Assembly (NCBI GenBank): GCA_002221725.1
Contig: NJFT01000021.1
Span: 124,001 to 188,000 of the forward strand
Direction of reading: 5' to 3'
Source: Scedosporium boydii
Lineage: Eukaryota; Ascomycota; Sordariomycetes; Microascales; Microascaceae
Length of the DNA: 64,000 nucleotides
The position numbers and the translations under genes are program-made. The notes below the pieces were generated by a model. The model ran no database searches. It worked only from the letters and a program-made list of their open reading frames with translations, and was not told where the DNA came from. Positions 1 to 13,300 of the stretch are shown here, piece by piece. Position 1 is the stretch's first letter. Each line of letters opens with the position of its first letter.

Positions 1-967
1 CTGCCGACTTTTGCCCCTTTACTTCCGGGAATGAAGCTTCGATTGCCTCGACCATGTCTCGAAGCCCGGTTCATCCTCCGCACACGCGTCATCCGCCAAC
101 CAGCATCCTGGTCCAGGTCGGCGTTCCTCTTTACTTGTACCCGAGAGATTGGTCGGCGGACATTGTCGGTTCAATATCGTGCCGCCAAGGCGGAGGTCTG
201 GCTGCTTAAATCCGATAGAGTACAATACAAAATGTATACAATAAGAGACTAAAATGGATGTGGCCAATCTACATAGTTTACGCACTTACACGGGCCCGCT
301 CAGAAGCTCAACACGCGCGATGAAGGGATGGTGGTACGAAGGAATTACCAAAAACACCAAGACATATAAACGGAGTTGGATCGTTGCACATAGAAATGTC
401 TTTCTTGCTTTGTGACCTTTCGGGGGTGGTTGATGTCGAATACACTGCTTGTTACGACAGCCTATATGTTCTTTTGAGGGTAGGTCGGAGTACGACTATG
501 CGAATGAAATTAATGAATGAATACTGTTATAATTTACTCAGCTACGAAGGCATTGTATAAGGCGCACACCGTTGAATTTAACATATCCTCCCTGTGTCTC
601 ATGGACGCGACGTCACGGGTCGTTGTATTTCAGGGTGTGGCGCGGTTTCAACCTTCATGTTCCAATGGCACATCTGCTAACCATTATACAGTATACACTA
701 TACGAGGTATAGCATTAGACTGATGAATTGCCACGTAAGACTCGGAGCAAAGACTGTACGACCATCCGCGGATGTCCGAAACACGTGGCTATCGTCTTCA
801 TAGGTGATACTTAGCCTGCCACCGTGCCACCTCACCGTCCGCCGTAATCCCCGCCATCCCTTCCACCAAGACAGCTCCCTCAACCGACGGATAACTCCGT
901 CCATATAATTTTCCGGGGTCATCAAAAAGGCATAAATCCTATCAACTCATTCATATCAACAACGGCC
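1..967. other. left flank, no supported gene
   Basis: I see no gene here that I can support. Short open frames exist on both strands, including a 75-codon one on the minus strand at 698-925, but none shows a recognisable domain or a convincing splice pattern. The stretch probably holds the promoter and leader of the regulator that starts at 968; a CATATAA-like word lies near 902. If the gene cluster continues, it does so left of position 1. Confidence 0.6.
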
Positions 968-3707
968 ATGCCAGATGTCAACGTTCCTCCTGCCTCAATG
1001 GTACAAGACCCAGCCCAGGGATTTACAGCCACAACCCCCTCAAGCGAGAGGGAACGTCGACGTCCCCCACCTGTTTCCAGGCGCCGAGACAAGCCACAGT
1101 TGAGCTGTGACGAGTGTCGGAGGCGGAAGTGAGTGAACCGTGAACCTGCCGGCTTACACCACTTTCCCCGAAAACCTACGTTACACTATCTCCGATGTGT
1201 AGAGTGATCGTCCGACGCCTCCTGCTGCGGTCTTCGGTCACTCCCCCACCCTTTACTCGGGACTCGGCTGGGTAACTATGTGGACTTTGAGATCTAATAT
1301 GGGCTAATAGGGTGCGATGCGACCGTCTGCACCCCTGCGCCAATTGCTCGAGTAGGGGACGAGGCTCTTCCTGCACCTACCCCTCCACCACCTCCCGTGC
1401 AGCGGCTCTAGGACCACCGCATGGGAGCAACTATGTGCAGGATCGCATCAATCAGCTCGAAAATCTGGTCATAACGCTTATGCAGCAGGGCGGCGCCAGT
1501 CCTCGAAGTCCCCTGTCAGACCACCTCCCGCCGGTCACTCCGGACGGCAGCTCTCCTGGCCAGGCTATCCCGCCACCCGGAACCCAACCCGAGCTTTGTG
1601 AAGCGACAGCCGGACCAGAGGGGCTGCACGACGTGCCGCCATCCCCATCTGACTATGGTAGTATCAGAATTCGGGAATCAGGTGTTAGTTATGTCGGCAG
1701 CGCACACTGGGCCGCCGTACTCGACCGAATCACCGAACTCCGGGACCACTTCGAAAAGGAGGATGAGGCCCGCGCTCGGAGCTCCGACCCTCCCGTCCAT
1801 CTGCAGGGCCATCTTCTCAGCCCCCAGCTACTGTATGGTTGTTCAATGCATACGACCCTCGCCTCCATTCTCGACGCCGTCCCACCTCGGTCAGCTGTGG
1901 ATAGACTAGTAGCCCGTTATTTCAACGACTTAGACATGGCTGCAGGTACATTTTGTTAATCTTCGCTGAGGCCCCGAAAAACTCCGTTGTATCCCGTTTC
2001 TATTTCTAATTTGTTTTGTTCGTTTCTCCACTTGACTAAGTACTGATCGGAGGCTAGGTGTTGTTCATCGGGACAAGTTCCTCCGAGAGGTACCACCCAC
2101 CCCTCTCACAGTTCTTTTCACTTTATGCCCCCGTTCCTAGGCTCGCCTTGCATCTATTGACTGGTTGCTGACTGCGAACCGCAGTATGATGAATTTTGGA
2201 AGCACCCACAGTCCGCACCAGTGATGTGGGTTGGCCTTCTATTCGGCATGATGTGCTTATCGACGCAATTCCATCAAGCTTTTCTTGCCCCCGCCAACGG
2301 GTTCCCTACGAGTAGGCGTTGTACGCCGCAGTCACAGGCTCCTGGGGGCCAGACGGCTGTGGATACTTTCCGAGAAAAGATAATACAGTGCCTTAACCTC
2401 GGCCACTACACAAAAGGTGGACCATACGTGCTGGAGACTTTGATTCTCTACTTCCTTGTCGAGGTCTTCACCCGCAAGGAGATGGAGGTTGGCATCTGGG
2501 TCCTGGTGGGCAATATAACTCAAATAGCTATACACATGGGATACCATCGGGATGCCACCCACTTTCCCAACATCTCCCCCTTCGTAGGAGAGATGCGGAG
2601 GCGTGTCTGGGCAATGATTGTGCAACTGGACTTCAGCGTTTCGACGCAGCTTGGCTTGCCCCGTCTAATCAAGGAAAGCCAAACGAATACTGCCGAGCCG
2701 CGGAACCTAGATGACTCCGACTTTGACGAGCATACGGCCGAGTTGCCCCCTTCTCGCCCGGAGACAGAGATAACACCTATCCTGTACACTCTGGCGAAGC
2801 TCAGAATTCTCTCAGTTGGCGTAAAGGTTGCTGACTTGGCGACCAATCCCCGACCGTACTCCTATGAGATGGTCCTAGAGCTTGATAAGCAGATCAACGA
2901 GGCCCGAGATGCCTTACCGTCCAGTATGAAGTGGGAAAGTCTTGCATCATCCCTCACCGTCTCGCCGCAGATTCTTATGCAGAGGATCTGGCTGGAAATG
3001 TTCACCCAGAGGCTGAAAATCGTCTTGCATAAGAAATTCCTGGCGCCATCAAGGCTTCGACAAGAGTATGCCTATTCTCATTCCGCGTGTCTAACGGCTG
3101 CCATAGGAATTCTAGAATTCCAACATCTTATTGATGAGGAGACCGAGGTGGACGGTCGGCTGTATCAGGTTCGCTGGAGGGTATCTACGGCGTGCACTCA
3201 TGAGTTCCTCCTCGCCACCAGCGTGTTATGCTTCTATCTCCAAGTCCATTACGTGGACCGGGAAGGACAGCGTGACGGCCCAGGTGACGCCGAGGCCGCC
3301 CCGGTAAACAAGATTAAACAGCTACTGAGGGCATCCCTAGATATATGGCTGCGGTTAAGCGCTGAATCTACTGAAGCACGGAAGGCTACCGCTGCTCTTC
3401 AGTATGTGCTTGGAGATTCCAGGTTTGGACCGGATTCTTCCGGATCTCGAGACGTGATATTACCCGACTCCACCCCTATGCCTACAGCAGCGCCATGCTT
3501 CCCAGGTACGCTTCATTCTGGCTTCTCGATTCCCGACCGAGCTTGTCATTTTTGCACGGTTGAATGAATTGCTGGCTAACAGAGAGAGGAGAAGGATTTT
3601 TTGACTGGATGCCGGACTATCATTTCCCCAGTCTGGTGCCGGAACCATCAATGGAAGGGCAATTGTGGTCAAGGTCCACGCTAAATTTTAATGGTACTGT
3701 TGAATAA
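968..3707 (+). CDS. Zn2Cys6 fungal-specific transcription factor
   Basis: Probable nuclear activator of the neighbouring synthase gene. Five exons: 968-1128, 1311-1945, 2058-2089, 2185-3505 and 3583-3707, giving 757 residues. The N-terminus is basic, then the zinc cluster begins at Cys47 (CDECRRRK) and continues across intron 1 as VRCDRLHPCANC, ending near residue 75. That is the six-cysteine Zn2Cys6 pattern, and it is complete only when the intron is removed. Exon 3 is 32 bases and joins to read VVHRDKFLREYDEFW, followed by MWVGLLFGMM, which fits the start of the fungal_trans (PF04082) middle homology region. The protein ends shortly after EGFFDWMPDYHFP. The start is the first ATG in frame; a second ATG at 998 is possible. 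It lies 612 bases upstream of the PKS-NRPS on the same strand. A pathway-specific role is inferred from position; the fold is secure. Confidence 0.88.
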
Positions 3708-4319
3708 TAAGAGATAAGTGAGTAGTTTGAACTAGAAGCTGGAACAAGATAATGATATTGGCTATCCTATCCTTGTCTAGAATACTGGAATACACCGAGA
3801 TTCCAAATAAAGAGAAGAGCGTTAGAGTCGTGAGCGATGCCCATGACATGGTTGGTTCCCTTGTGAGTCCATCTATTGCTGAACAGGGCCAACCGGATTC
3901 CTGGCCATGTTTCTGTATGCCACTACTGCATCAATGTTACCACATGGGACAATGCAGAGACCGTCTGATCTTGCCAGGGGTATCAGCATGTTGGTGGGCA
4001 GCCCTTGGCTCTTGAGCTTCATGTAATCCGGCCTAACTGTATGTCAATATCGCAGGATTTCGGTTCTTTTCGGTGCCGATAGACTTCGGGACTCAGATGT
4101 CCTCATTCTCCTGAACTCATTCGCTTCTGACTATTATCTGGAATCACCATGGACTTTTATGGCCCTTTGAGCCTGAGCCCCCGTCGTCACTGTCGTCCAA
4201 AAGTGGTTGTCCATTTGCCCACAGTTTGGAGTTTCTCCAAAGACCCCATCTTGTTGTTGTCTGGTACCACTAAGAAATCTTCTTTTGTTGTTTAGTCTTA
4301 ACCGGAAAACACCAACGAC
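3708..4319. other. intergenic region: regulator 3' end and synthase promoter
   Basis: This 612-base stretch separates the regulator from the PKS-NRPS. It must hold the terminator of the first and the promoter and leader of the second. Open frames here (87 codons at 3752-4015, and the start of one at 4207 that overlaps the synthase) resemble no family. The only site worth marking is the CGG-triplet group at 4061-4078. Confidence 0.6.
4061..4078 (+). promoter_or_regulatory. candidate Zn2Cys6 binding site (CGG triplets)
   Basis: The sequence CGG-N7-CGG-N2-CCG lies about 240 bases before the synthase start. Zn2Cys6 proteins usually bind paired CGG triplets as direct or inverted repeats, and this site offers both arrangements. 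A link to the adjacent regulator is inference, and CGG pairs also occur by chance. Confidence 0.3.
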
Positions 4320-7300
4320 ATGCCGTTTCAGGAACCCATCGCAATCATTGGAAGCGCATGCCGCTTCCCAGGAGGCTCGGATACTCCCTCGAAGCTCTGG
4401 GACCTTCTACGAGAGCCGCGAGATCTCCTGCGCAAGGTCCCAGGGGGCCGCCGCTTCGATCCCAATGCGTTCTTCAATGAGAACGCTGAACACCATGGAA
4501 CCACCAATGTTCAGTCGTCTTACTTTCTGGATGAAGATCCAGCGGAATTCGATAACGGTTTCTTCAATATCCAACCTGCTGAGAGCGAAGCTATTGATCC
4601 TCAGCAGAGGATGCTGATGGAAACCGTCTACGACTCACTCTGCGCAGCTGGCCAGACGATCGAGGGACTGCGTGGATCGTCTACTGCGGTGATGGTCGGT
4701 ATTATGGGGGATGACTGGGGCGGCGCGTTTTACAAAGATTGGGAGACTCTTCCCCAGTACAGCGCCACCGGGGTGGCCCGCAGCATTTTGTCAAACCGCA
4801 TTTCTTATTTCTTCGATTGGCATGGGCCCTCGATCACTCTCGATACTGCTTGTTCGTCGAGCTTGGTTGCTGTCCATTTGGCTGTCCAGGCCTTGCGCAA
4901 CAACGAATGTCGGGTGGCTATCGCAGCGGGGGCGAACCTCCTCCTAAGTCCAGGTAAGTTGTGTCCTCCATATGCATCCTCTCTGGGAGTAAATACACAC
5001 GAGTTCTTTCTGACCAGTCCACATCCACATTCCGCAGCAACCTATATCGCTGAAAGCAATTTGCACATGTTGTCTCCGTCCGGAAGGTCCAAGATGTGGG
5101 ACAAAGATGTTGACGGGTATGGCCGAGGAGAGGGCATCGCTGCCGTCGTCTTAAAGCCCCTGAGCGTGGCATTGAAGGACGGAGATCACATCGACTGCGT
5201 CATTCGCGCCACTGGAGTCAACCAGGATGGGAAGACAGCAGGGTTGACCATGCCCAGCTCAGCGGCCCAAGCGGCTCTCATCCGAGACACATATGCTCGA
5301 GCTGGCTTAAACATTGACAAGCCGGAGGACCGCCCGCAATTCTTCCATGCTCATGGCACTGGAACTCCCGCCGGTGATCCTCAGGAAGCGGAGGCTATTT
5401 TCCAGGCTTTTCACTCGAGGGGAGCATCGGACAAGCTCTATGTTGGTTCCATCAAGACAGTTATTGGACATACCGAGGGTACTGCGGGACTGGCCAGCCT
5501 CATGGGCACCTCGCTGGCTCTCCAGCATGGAATCATCCCACCAAATATGCACTTCAGCCATCTGAATCCAAGACTCGTACCCTTCTATGGGAACCTAGAG
5601 GTGCCCACATCCCCGAAGTCTTGGCCCAAACTTCTTCCCGGTCAACCTCGACGGGCTAGTATTAACAGCTTCGGTAGGTGGCGCATTGTATTGTATTGGA
5701 ACTAAGCGACTAACTCGAGAGCCTAGGATTCGGCGGAACCAATGCTCACGCCATCGTGGAGGCTTACCAGCCAGACCTCGTTGCACCTTCGGCTGGTCCA
5801 TTGTTCACGCCCTTAACCGTTTCCGCGGCTAACGAAAGGTCTCTCCGCGACCTTCTACTGTCGTATTCTGACTACCTTACCTCCAACCCACAAGTCTCCC
5901 TTCGGGATTTCGCCTATACTCTGCAAGAAAGACGGTCTACCCTTGCTTATCGTGTCGCAATCCCAGTCTCAACGACCGAGGAAGCTAGGCAGAAGATCGA
6001 GGCCGTCTTAACCAGCGACAACTCTCCCGAGCTCAGCACGCGTCACTTCGGTATCGCTTCTCCTCGCATCTTGGGTGTGTTTACAGGACAGGGAGCCCAG
6101 TGGCCGCGCATGGGCACGAAGCTCGCCGAGAGTTCCCCCTTCGTGGCAAAGCGGTTGGATGAACTAGACGCTGTTCTGGCCTCATTGCCACAGGGAGACC
6201 GGCCCGACTGGTCGCTTCGGGAGCAGTTGTTCGCAGACGCTGCAACGTCGAGGATTACGGAAGCTGCCCTGTCGCAGCCTCTCTGCACGGCGGTGCAGAT
6301 TATCCTCGTGGATCTATTGCACTTGGCAGGCATCAAACTCCATGCTGTGGTCGGCCATTCGTCCGGTAAGTAAATATACTCATTCTTCGACGATAAATCG
6401 GTGCTAATAAGGGGTGGTTTCTTCTTCGTGTAGGTGAGATTGCGGCGGCCTATGCTGCGGGTTTGTTGCCGGCCAGCGCAGCCATCCGTATTGCGTTCTA
6501 CCGCGGCCTTTACGCCAAGCTTGCGAAGTCGCCCAACGGCGCAAAAGGTGCCATGATGGCTGTTGGCACATCGATCGAGGATGCGTCCGAATTTTGTCAA
6601 TTGGATGCCTTCGAAGGCAGAATCCGAGTCGCCGCCCACAATTCTTCGTCGAGCGTCACTCTCTCCGGTGACGAAGACGCCATAGACGAAGCTATCAGTA
6701 TTTTCCAGGACGAGGGGAAATTTGTCCGCCGGCTCAGGGTCGACACGGCATACCACTCTAGGCATATGCTTCCATGCTCGGCACCGTATCTTGCCTCCAT
6801 CGAAGCTATGGACGATGCCGCCTCCTCCAAAACCACGAGCGGCGGCCCGACGTGGTATTCAAGTGTCCACTACGGACTAGCAATGTCCGAAGATGACATG
6901 GATCCTAAATATTGGGCCGACAATATGGTGAATGCAGTCCTCTTCGCACCAGCAGTGACGGCTGCCGTTAGTCAAAGCGGCCCCTTTGACCTAGCCTTGG
7001 AGATCGGACCTCATCCTGCTCTTAAAGGCCCATGCCTGGACACCCTTGAAGAGGTCCAAGGAGAACGAATCCCATACTCTGGGATACTCTCGAGGGGAAA
7101 GGACGACATCACCGAAGTGTCGTCTGCTCTCGGTCTCGTCTGGTCTTGTCTTGGGGCATGCTCTGTCTCCTTTGAGAGCTTCGAGAAAGCCGTCTCTGGT
7201 AATCCGAGCGGCCGACGCATGGTACCGAATCTTCCAAAGTATCCATTTGATCATTCGAAAGCCTTCTGGTCTATGTCTCGCATATCTGGTGCTCATACGA

Positions 7301-10300
7301 TTGCTCGTGACCCTCCACACCCAGTCTTGGGTCGACGTTGTGTGGACCGAGAAACTTCGCATGAAATCCAGTGGCGGAATATTCTGCGGCCCAAAGAGAT
7401 CTCTTGGCTTAAAGGTCACAAAATTCAGGGGCAGATCGTATTTCCTGCTGCCGGCTTCGTAGCTATGGTTGTCGAAGCCATGAAAGCGGTTGCTGCCGAT
7501 TCTACCATTGCCCTCATCACCATCGAAAATCTCATCATCGGTCGAGCCATGGCGTTCAGCGATGAAAACTCTAGTGTTGAGGCCCTCTTCAGCGTCAAAG
7601 TGGTTCATTCAGACAATGACAGCATCTCGGCCAAATTCTCCTGCTCCTCCGGAGCTTCCATGGAACCCAATGGATTGATGGTCGTCAATATCGAGGGCGA
7701 AGTGACTGTATCACTAGCGACACCAGACGCTGATAGCCTTCCATTTGCTGGAACCGACAACTTTAATATGAGTGAAATCGAAATTGATCGTTTCTACGAT
7801 CAATTGACCAAGCTTCGATACGAGTACTCTCCACCTTTCCGTGGCATGCTCTCAATTCGGCGCAAGAACGGCTACGCCACGGGCACACTCGAGGACCAGT
7901 CAGGATCGGACTGGGAAGATCGACTCCTGATTCACCCAGGGATGCTCGATACTGCTATACAGGCTTCTTTGGCCGCCTTTAGCTGCCCTGGAGATGGAAG
8001 AATGTGGGGAATGTATATTCCCGTCGGCATACAGTCAATTACAATCAACCTCCTTTTCACCACTCTGGGCATAGGAAAGCAGGAGACCCTTCCGTGGGAA
8101 GCCTTCGTAAGAGACTTCAGAAAGGCTCGGAGCACCGTCGACATTAATATCTTCTCTCAAGATAACGCCCACACCTTTATTCGGCTTGAGGGGATGGAGT
8201 TGATGCCGTTTACCGCTGCTCGACCCGAAGACGACACTGTTCTCTTCTCGAGCTTCAGTTACAAGATTGATAGGCCTGACGGTGTAATTGCAGCTGCAAA
8301 TGATGGACTAACGGCAGAAGACGTTGAGAAAGCTATCAACGCGGAGAGGGTCGCCTTCTACTACCTTCGCAGCTTGGTTGAGACTATTACTCCGCAGCAA
8401 AAGGCCAACACCCTGCCCCATTATCAGCATCTGCTCAACTGGGCGAGCCACGCCGTTGACCTTGTCAAAAGAGGAAAGAATTCATTCCTCCCTTCAAGCT
8501 GCCAGCTTGATACAGAAGAGCAGATCAATGCTCTGTTGGACAAGTATGTGAAAACCACTAGTGTCTACCTCAACTAACGGACTAGACTAACTCACCTCGT
8601 GTAATCAGGGGCCGCGGCAGAGCCGACGTTCGGCTTATAGAATCCGTGGGAAAGAACCTGCCCGAAGTCATCCGTACGGGATCTGGAATTCTGGAACACA
8701 TGGCCGAGGATGGCTTATTCGACTTTTATGACGGCGGCTTGGGTCTTGACATTGCAAATCGTCACTTCGCGCGCATGATAGCCCAGGTCGCACACCGCTA
8801 CCCACGCATGAAAATATTCGAGATTGGTATGTTGACGATACGCTTTCCCTTCTCCTACTTCTATTAGTCGCGCAATACTGATGTGGGATACTTAGGTGCC
8901 GGGACTGGCGGATCCACGAGGAACATTCTCCCTCTTCTTGGGCCCTCGTTCTCCAGTTACACGTATACTGACATCTCCAGCGGGTTCTTCGAGGCTGCCC
9001 AAAATCGTTTCAATGATTTTAGCAACCGCATGGATTTCAAAACTTTCGACATGGATCGGTCTCCGGCTTCTCAAGGTTTCGTCGAAGGGTCCTACGATCT
9101 AGTTCTTGCCTCCAACGTTCTTCATGCTACGGGGAAGCTGGAGGAGATGCTAATAAATGTACGCCAACTTCTTAAGCCTGGCGGCTACCTTATCACCCTC
9201 GAACTTACTAGCAACGATGCCCTTCGTGTTGGCTTGCCGATGGGAAGTCTGCCAGGATGGTGGGTTGGTGCCGAGAGTGGGCGACCTCGGGGGCCGGCCT
9301 TGACTCTGCCGCAGTGGGATTCTTTGCTGCGGAAATGCGGTTTTGGTGGAATCGAAACAAGCACACCCCCTCTCCACAAACTCTATGTGTCCACCGTCTT
9401 TGTTGCACAAGCAGTCGATGACCGCGTTAGCCTTCTCCGGTCGCCTTTACTCTCCATCTCTCACCTTCCACCAACGGAGGCTTCACAGCTTGTTATACTG
9501 GGCGGCGAGACTATTGAGGTTCACCTCATTGCAGAACAGCTTGGCAGCCTTCTGGCTCCGAGATTCAGTAGCATCGAACGGGTCAGCGCTCTTGAAAGCC
9601 TGCTGGACACGGAATCGTTCACCTCAGGATGCACTGTCATATCACTTACAGAACTCGACAAGCCCTTCTTCAAAGCAATCACGCCGGGGAAATTCGACGC
9701 CCTCAAGGCGCTGTGGCGCCAGGCCAGCACAATCCTGTGGGTTACACGTGGTGCTAGGGCAGAGGAACCATACTCGTTCATGACCGTCGGTGTTGGGCGG
9801 GTTATGAGGTTCGAGTACCCCAACATTTCATTGCAGATGCTTGATCTTGATGGGCTCGAGGGCAAGGCTGCCCAGGTTCTCGCAGAGGAGCTGCTGCGGC
9901 TTGAGGTTTTGAAGAAGTGGGAGAAGGACGCTCGAGGCCAAGATCTTCTTTGGTCTACCGAGCCAGAGGTCTTCCTGGAGTCAGGCACTCGTATAATCCC
10001 GCGTCTCTACCAGTGCGAGTCGGCAAATGATCGATACAACTCTTCACGCCGAACGATAACAAAGGCGGTCAATCCCCGGGAGTCTCATGTTCTATTCGCC
10101 AGTGAGGGCCTGTCATACGATCTCCAATACCCATCGCCTCTTCACCTCTCAAGGCCGCCTGTCCCCGACGCTGGAGTCAGAGTTATCGACGTCTCTCACT
10201 TCTTGCTGCAAACCATCAATATAGCCTCCGTCGGAAATCTGATGATAGGCGTGGGTACTGATGAAGCTACTGGCGAGGAGTTGCTTGTTTTGACAGATGC

Positions 10301-13300
10301 GATGGAGTCGCGAGCCACGGTGTTGGCCGACTGGGCCACGCCTCTGGAAGGTGATGACCCAGTTGAAGCACTGGTAGGTGTCGCTGCTGAGCTCTTTGCT
10401 TCCAACATTCTGGAGTTTGTGCCCCTTGGAAGTACCATCGTTGTCCATGAGCCAGATTTCTTGATCGGCTCAGCTCTGGAGCGGCAGTCTCAGCGGTATT
10501 CAGTTCACGTCGTGATCACAACTTCGGTCAAGAGCCAACAGGCCAAGGGCTGGCGCTACATTCAGGAGAATGTGTCTCAGAGACTTATCAGGAGAGCTTT
10601 GCCTACGTCACTCTCTGTGTTTGTTGACCTTTCTCAAGCTCCCGGCTCGGCGTCGGTTGGCCGCGTTATCGGCAAGTGCATACCCCAGTCGTGTATCACT
10701 TATAGCTCCAAACATTTCCTTGGCACGACGACGGGACTCCGTGCCGGATTCTCGGCCAGAAAAGTGGCCGAACTGTTCAGGGAAGCAAGGCTTGCGGCTC
10801 GCGAGGTAAAAGACCAGAGCCGAGCCGGAAATATACGCATCAGCAAACTGCAAGATATCTCGAACGTCTCAATACTTGAGGCGCCCCTCACAATCGTCGA
10901 CTGCTCTGGTTCCGAGTCTGCCGTTTCTGCCAGCATTCAGCCCATTGACACCGGAGTGATATTCCGAGCCGACAAGACGTATTTCTTGGTCGGCTTGGCA
11001 GGTGAGGTCGGGCAATCGTTATGCCAATGGATGGTGGGACATGGTGCAAGGCATATCGCCTTGGCCAGCCGACGGCCAAAGGTGCACCCCGAATTCATCC
11101 GGTCCATGGAGGCAATGGGAGCTACTGTCAAGGCCTTACCTCTGTGAGTAATTACAAGTTGCTAATGTATACCCTGGGTGGTTCTCACCCTCTCTCCCCT
11201 GCTTGAGCTAACAAGTCCCGAAAGTGATATTACCAACCGCGAGTCCCTGCACGAGTGTTACAAGGAGATTACCAGAACAATGCCCCCTGTTGGGGGTGTG
11301 GCCAACGGAGCCATGGTCCTGGAAGACTCTCTATTCGAGGGTATGTCCTTTGAAACGCTCACCAAGGTGTTGAACCCCAAAGTCACCGGCACCATACTTC
11401 TGGACGAGCTCTTCAGAAATGATCCCCTGGAGTTCTTCATCGTCTTCTCTTCCATCACCGGAATCGTTGGCAATAGCGGCCAGAGCAATTATATCGCCGC
11501 CAATATGTTCATGACAGCTCTCGCCGCTCAGCGTAGGAAGCGAGGCGTCCCCGGTTCCGCCATTGCCATCAGCTCGCTCATGGGCATCGGCTACGTTGAG
11601 CGATCGGATGATTTGACCGGCGATTACTTCGAGAAAGTAGGGTACAGGAATATCTCCGAACAGGACTTGCATCAGTTATTCGCTGAAGCAATTCTCGTTG
11701 GACGACCGGGCTGCTCTGAGACCCCGGAACTCGTAACGGGATTGCAGCCGATGTACACAGACACCCAGTCCAAGGCACAGTTCCGAGATGATATTAAATT
11801 CAACCACTTCATAATGGAACGTCCAGGCACTCAGACCTACGCCGGGAAACTCTCGAGCGTACCCGTGCGAGTCCAGCTGGTGGAAGCTAAGTCGAAGGCT
11901 GAGGCTAGTGCCATCATTAAAGGCAAGGATAAGAAACATTTCAATTCCCCTCGTTCCCGTTCCTCTCGTGGTCACACCACTGACTTTGCAACAGATTCTT
12001 TTATTGTACGGCTGAAGCGTACCCTGATGATCTCCCAAGAAGATTCCGTCAGCGAAAGAGTGTCCCTCATTGAACAAGGCGTCGACTCGCTCATGGCAGT
12101 CGAGGTTCGCTCGTGGTTCCTGAAGGAGCTGGAAGTGGACATACCCGTCCTCAAGATTCTAGGCGGTAGCACAATTACGGATCTCCTTGAGGAGGCCATA
12201 GAGTGCATGCCGACCTCTGTCGTAGATCTGAGCGCCCTTCCGGATAAAGCGAAACCTACTGAACAAACACAGGAGCCATCTCCTGCGTCAAAGGCTCAAT
12301 CAAGTTCTCATGATGGTTCTTCTGAGACACATAGCTCACCAGGAGACAGATCACTCCAGTCAGTCACGCCACTAGAGACACCCACTAGTGATATTGAGGA
12401 ATCTGCGCTTGACGGCGAGGATAAGGCGTTCCGATTTGGCCAGGAGAAAAGCCCCTTGGAGGATTCACCCTCTCCTTTCTTGGAGTCGGCCATAGAGACA
12501 CTAGCCACCGAAGCGGAGCAGCGTTCAACGCCAGATCTTCTTAATGGCCTTTCGAAACTTGCTCAGAAAAACTCAGGTCTCGAAGCCCTTGCCGAGAAGG
12601 AAGTATGTACTCCAATGTCATACGGCCAAGCGCGATTCTGGTTCCTGAACGACTACCTCGAGGACAAAAGGAGCTTCGACATGACGGTTATGTTCAAACT
12701 TACCGGGAAGATGGATGTAGCCCGTCTCGAAAAGGCTGTCCAAATTCTCGGGCAGCGTCACGAAGCACTGAGGACACGATTCTTCTGGTCTGGAGAAGGC
12801 GAGCAACGGATTGCCATGCAAGGTGTCTTGCCTGAATCGCCCATCCATTTAATTCACAAGCGACTTCGGCCCGAGGGTGATGCAAAGGAGGAGCTGAAGA
12901 GGATGCACGACCATGTATGGGATCTCGGCAGCTGGGAGGCAGCAAAGATCCATCTCCTCTCCGTCTCGGATAACGTCCACTTCTTGCTTGTCGGTGGCCA
13001 TCATATATCTTGGGATGGTTACAGCTTCACCGTCTTATTCGTCGACCTCGAGGCAGCATATTCTGGAAAGCCATTGGCGCCTCTTGGCCCTGAAAGCCAA
13101 TATCCCGCCTTCGCTCGGTGGCAGAGGGAGCAGTATGAGATCGGTGCAATGAAGAAGGCACTCGACTCATACCATAAAATTATTCCCGATCCTGATGTTC
13201 CAGCCATTCCCCTCTTCCCGTTTGCCAGGTCTCCGACGCGGCCCGTCCTCGACCACTTTTGGCAGTATGAAGCAAAGGCAACACTTCGGCCGGCTCTCGT

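Noticed and set aside
698..925. 75-codon minus-strand open frame before the regulator
   Set aside because: It matches nothing I know and overlaps the likely promoter of the regulator.
8544..8608. Apparent stop inside the PKS at 8577
   Set aside because: The stop lies in a 65-base GT..AG intron. Removing it restores the MT region, so it is not a broken gene.
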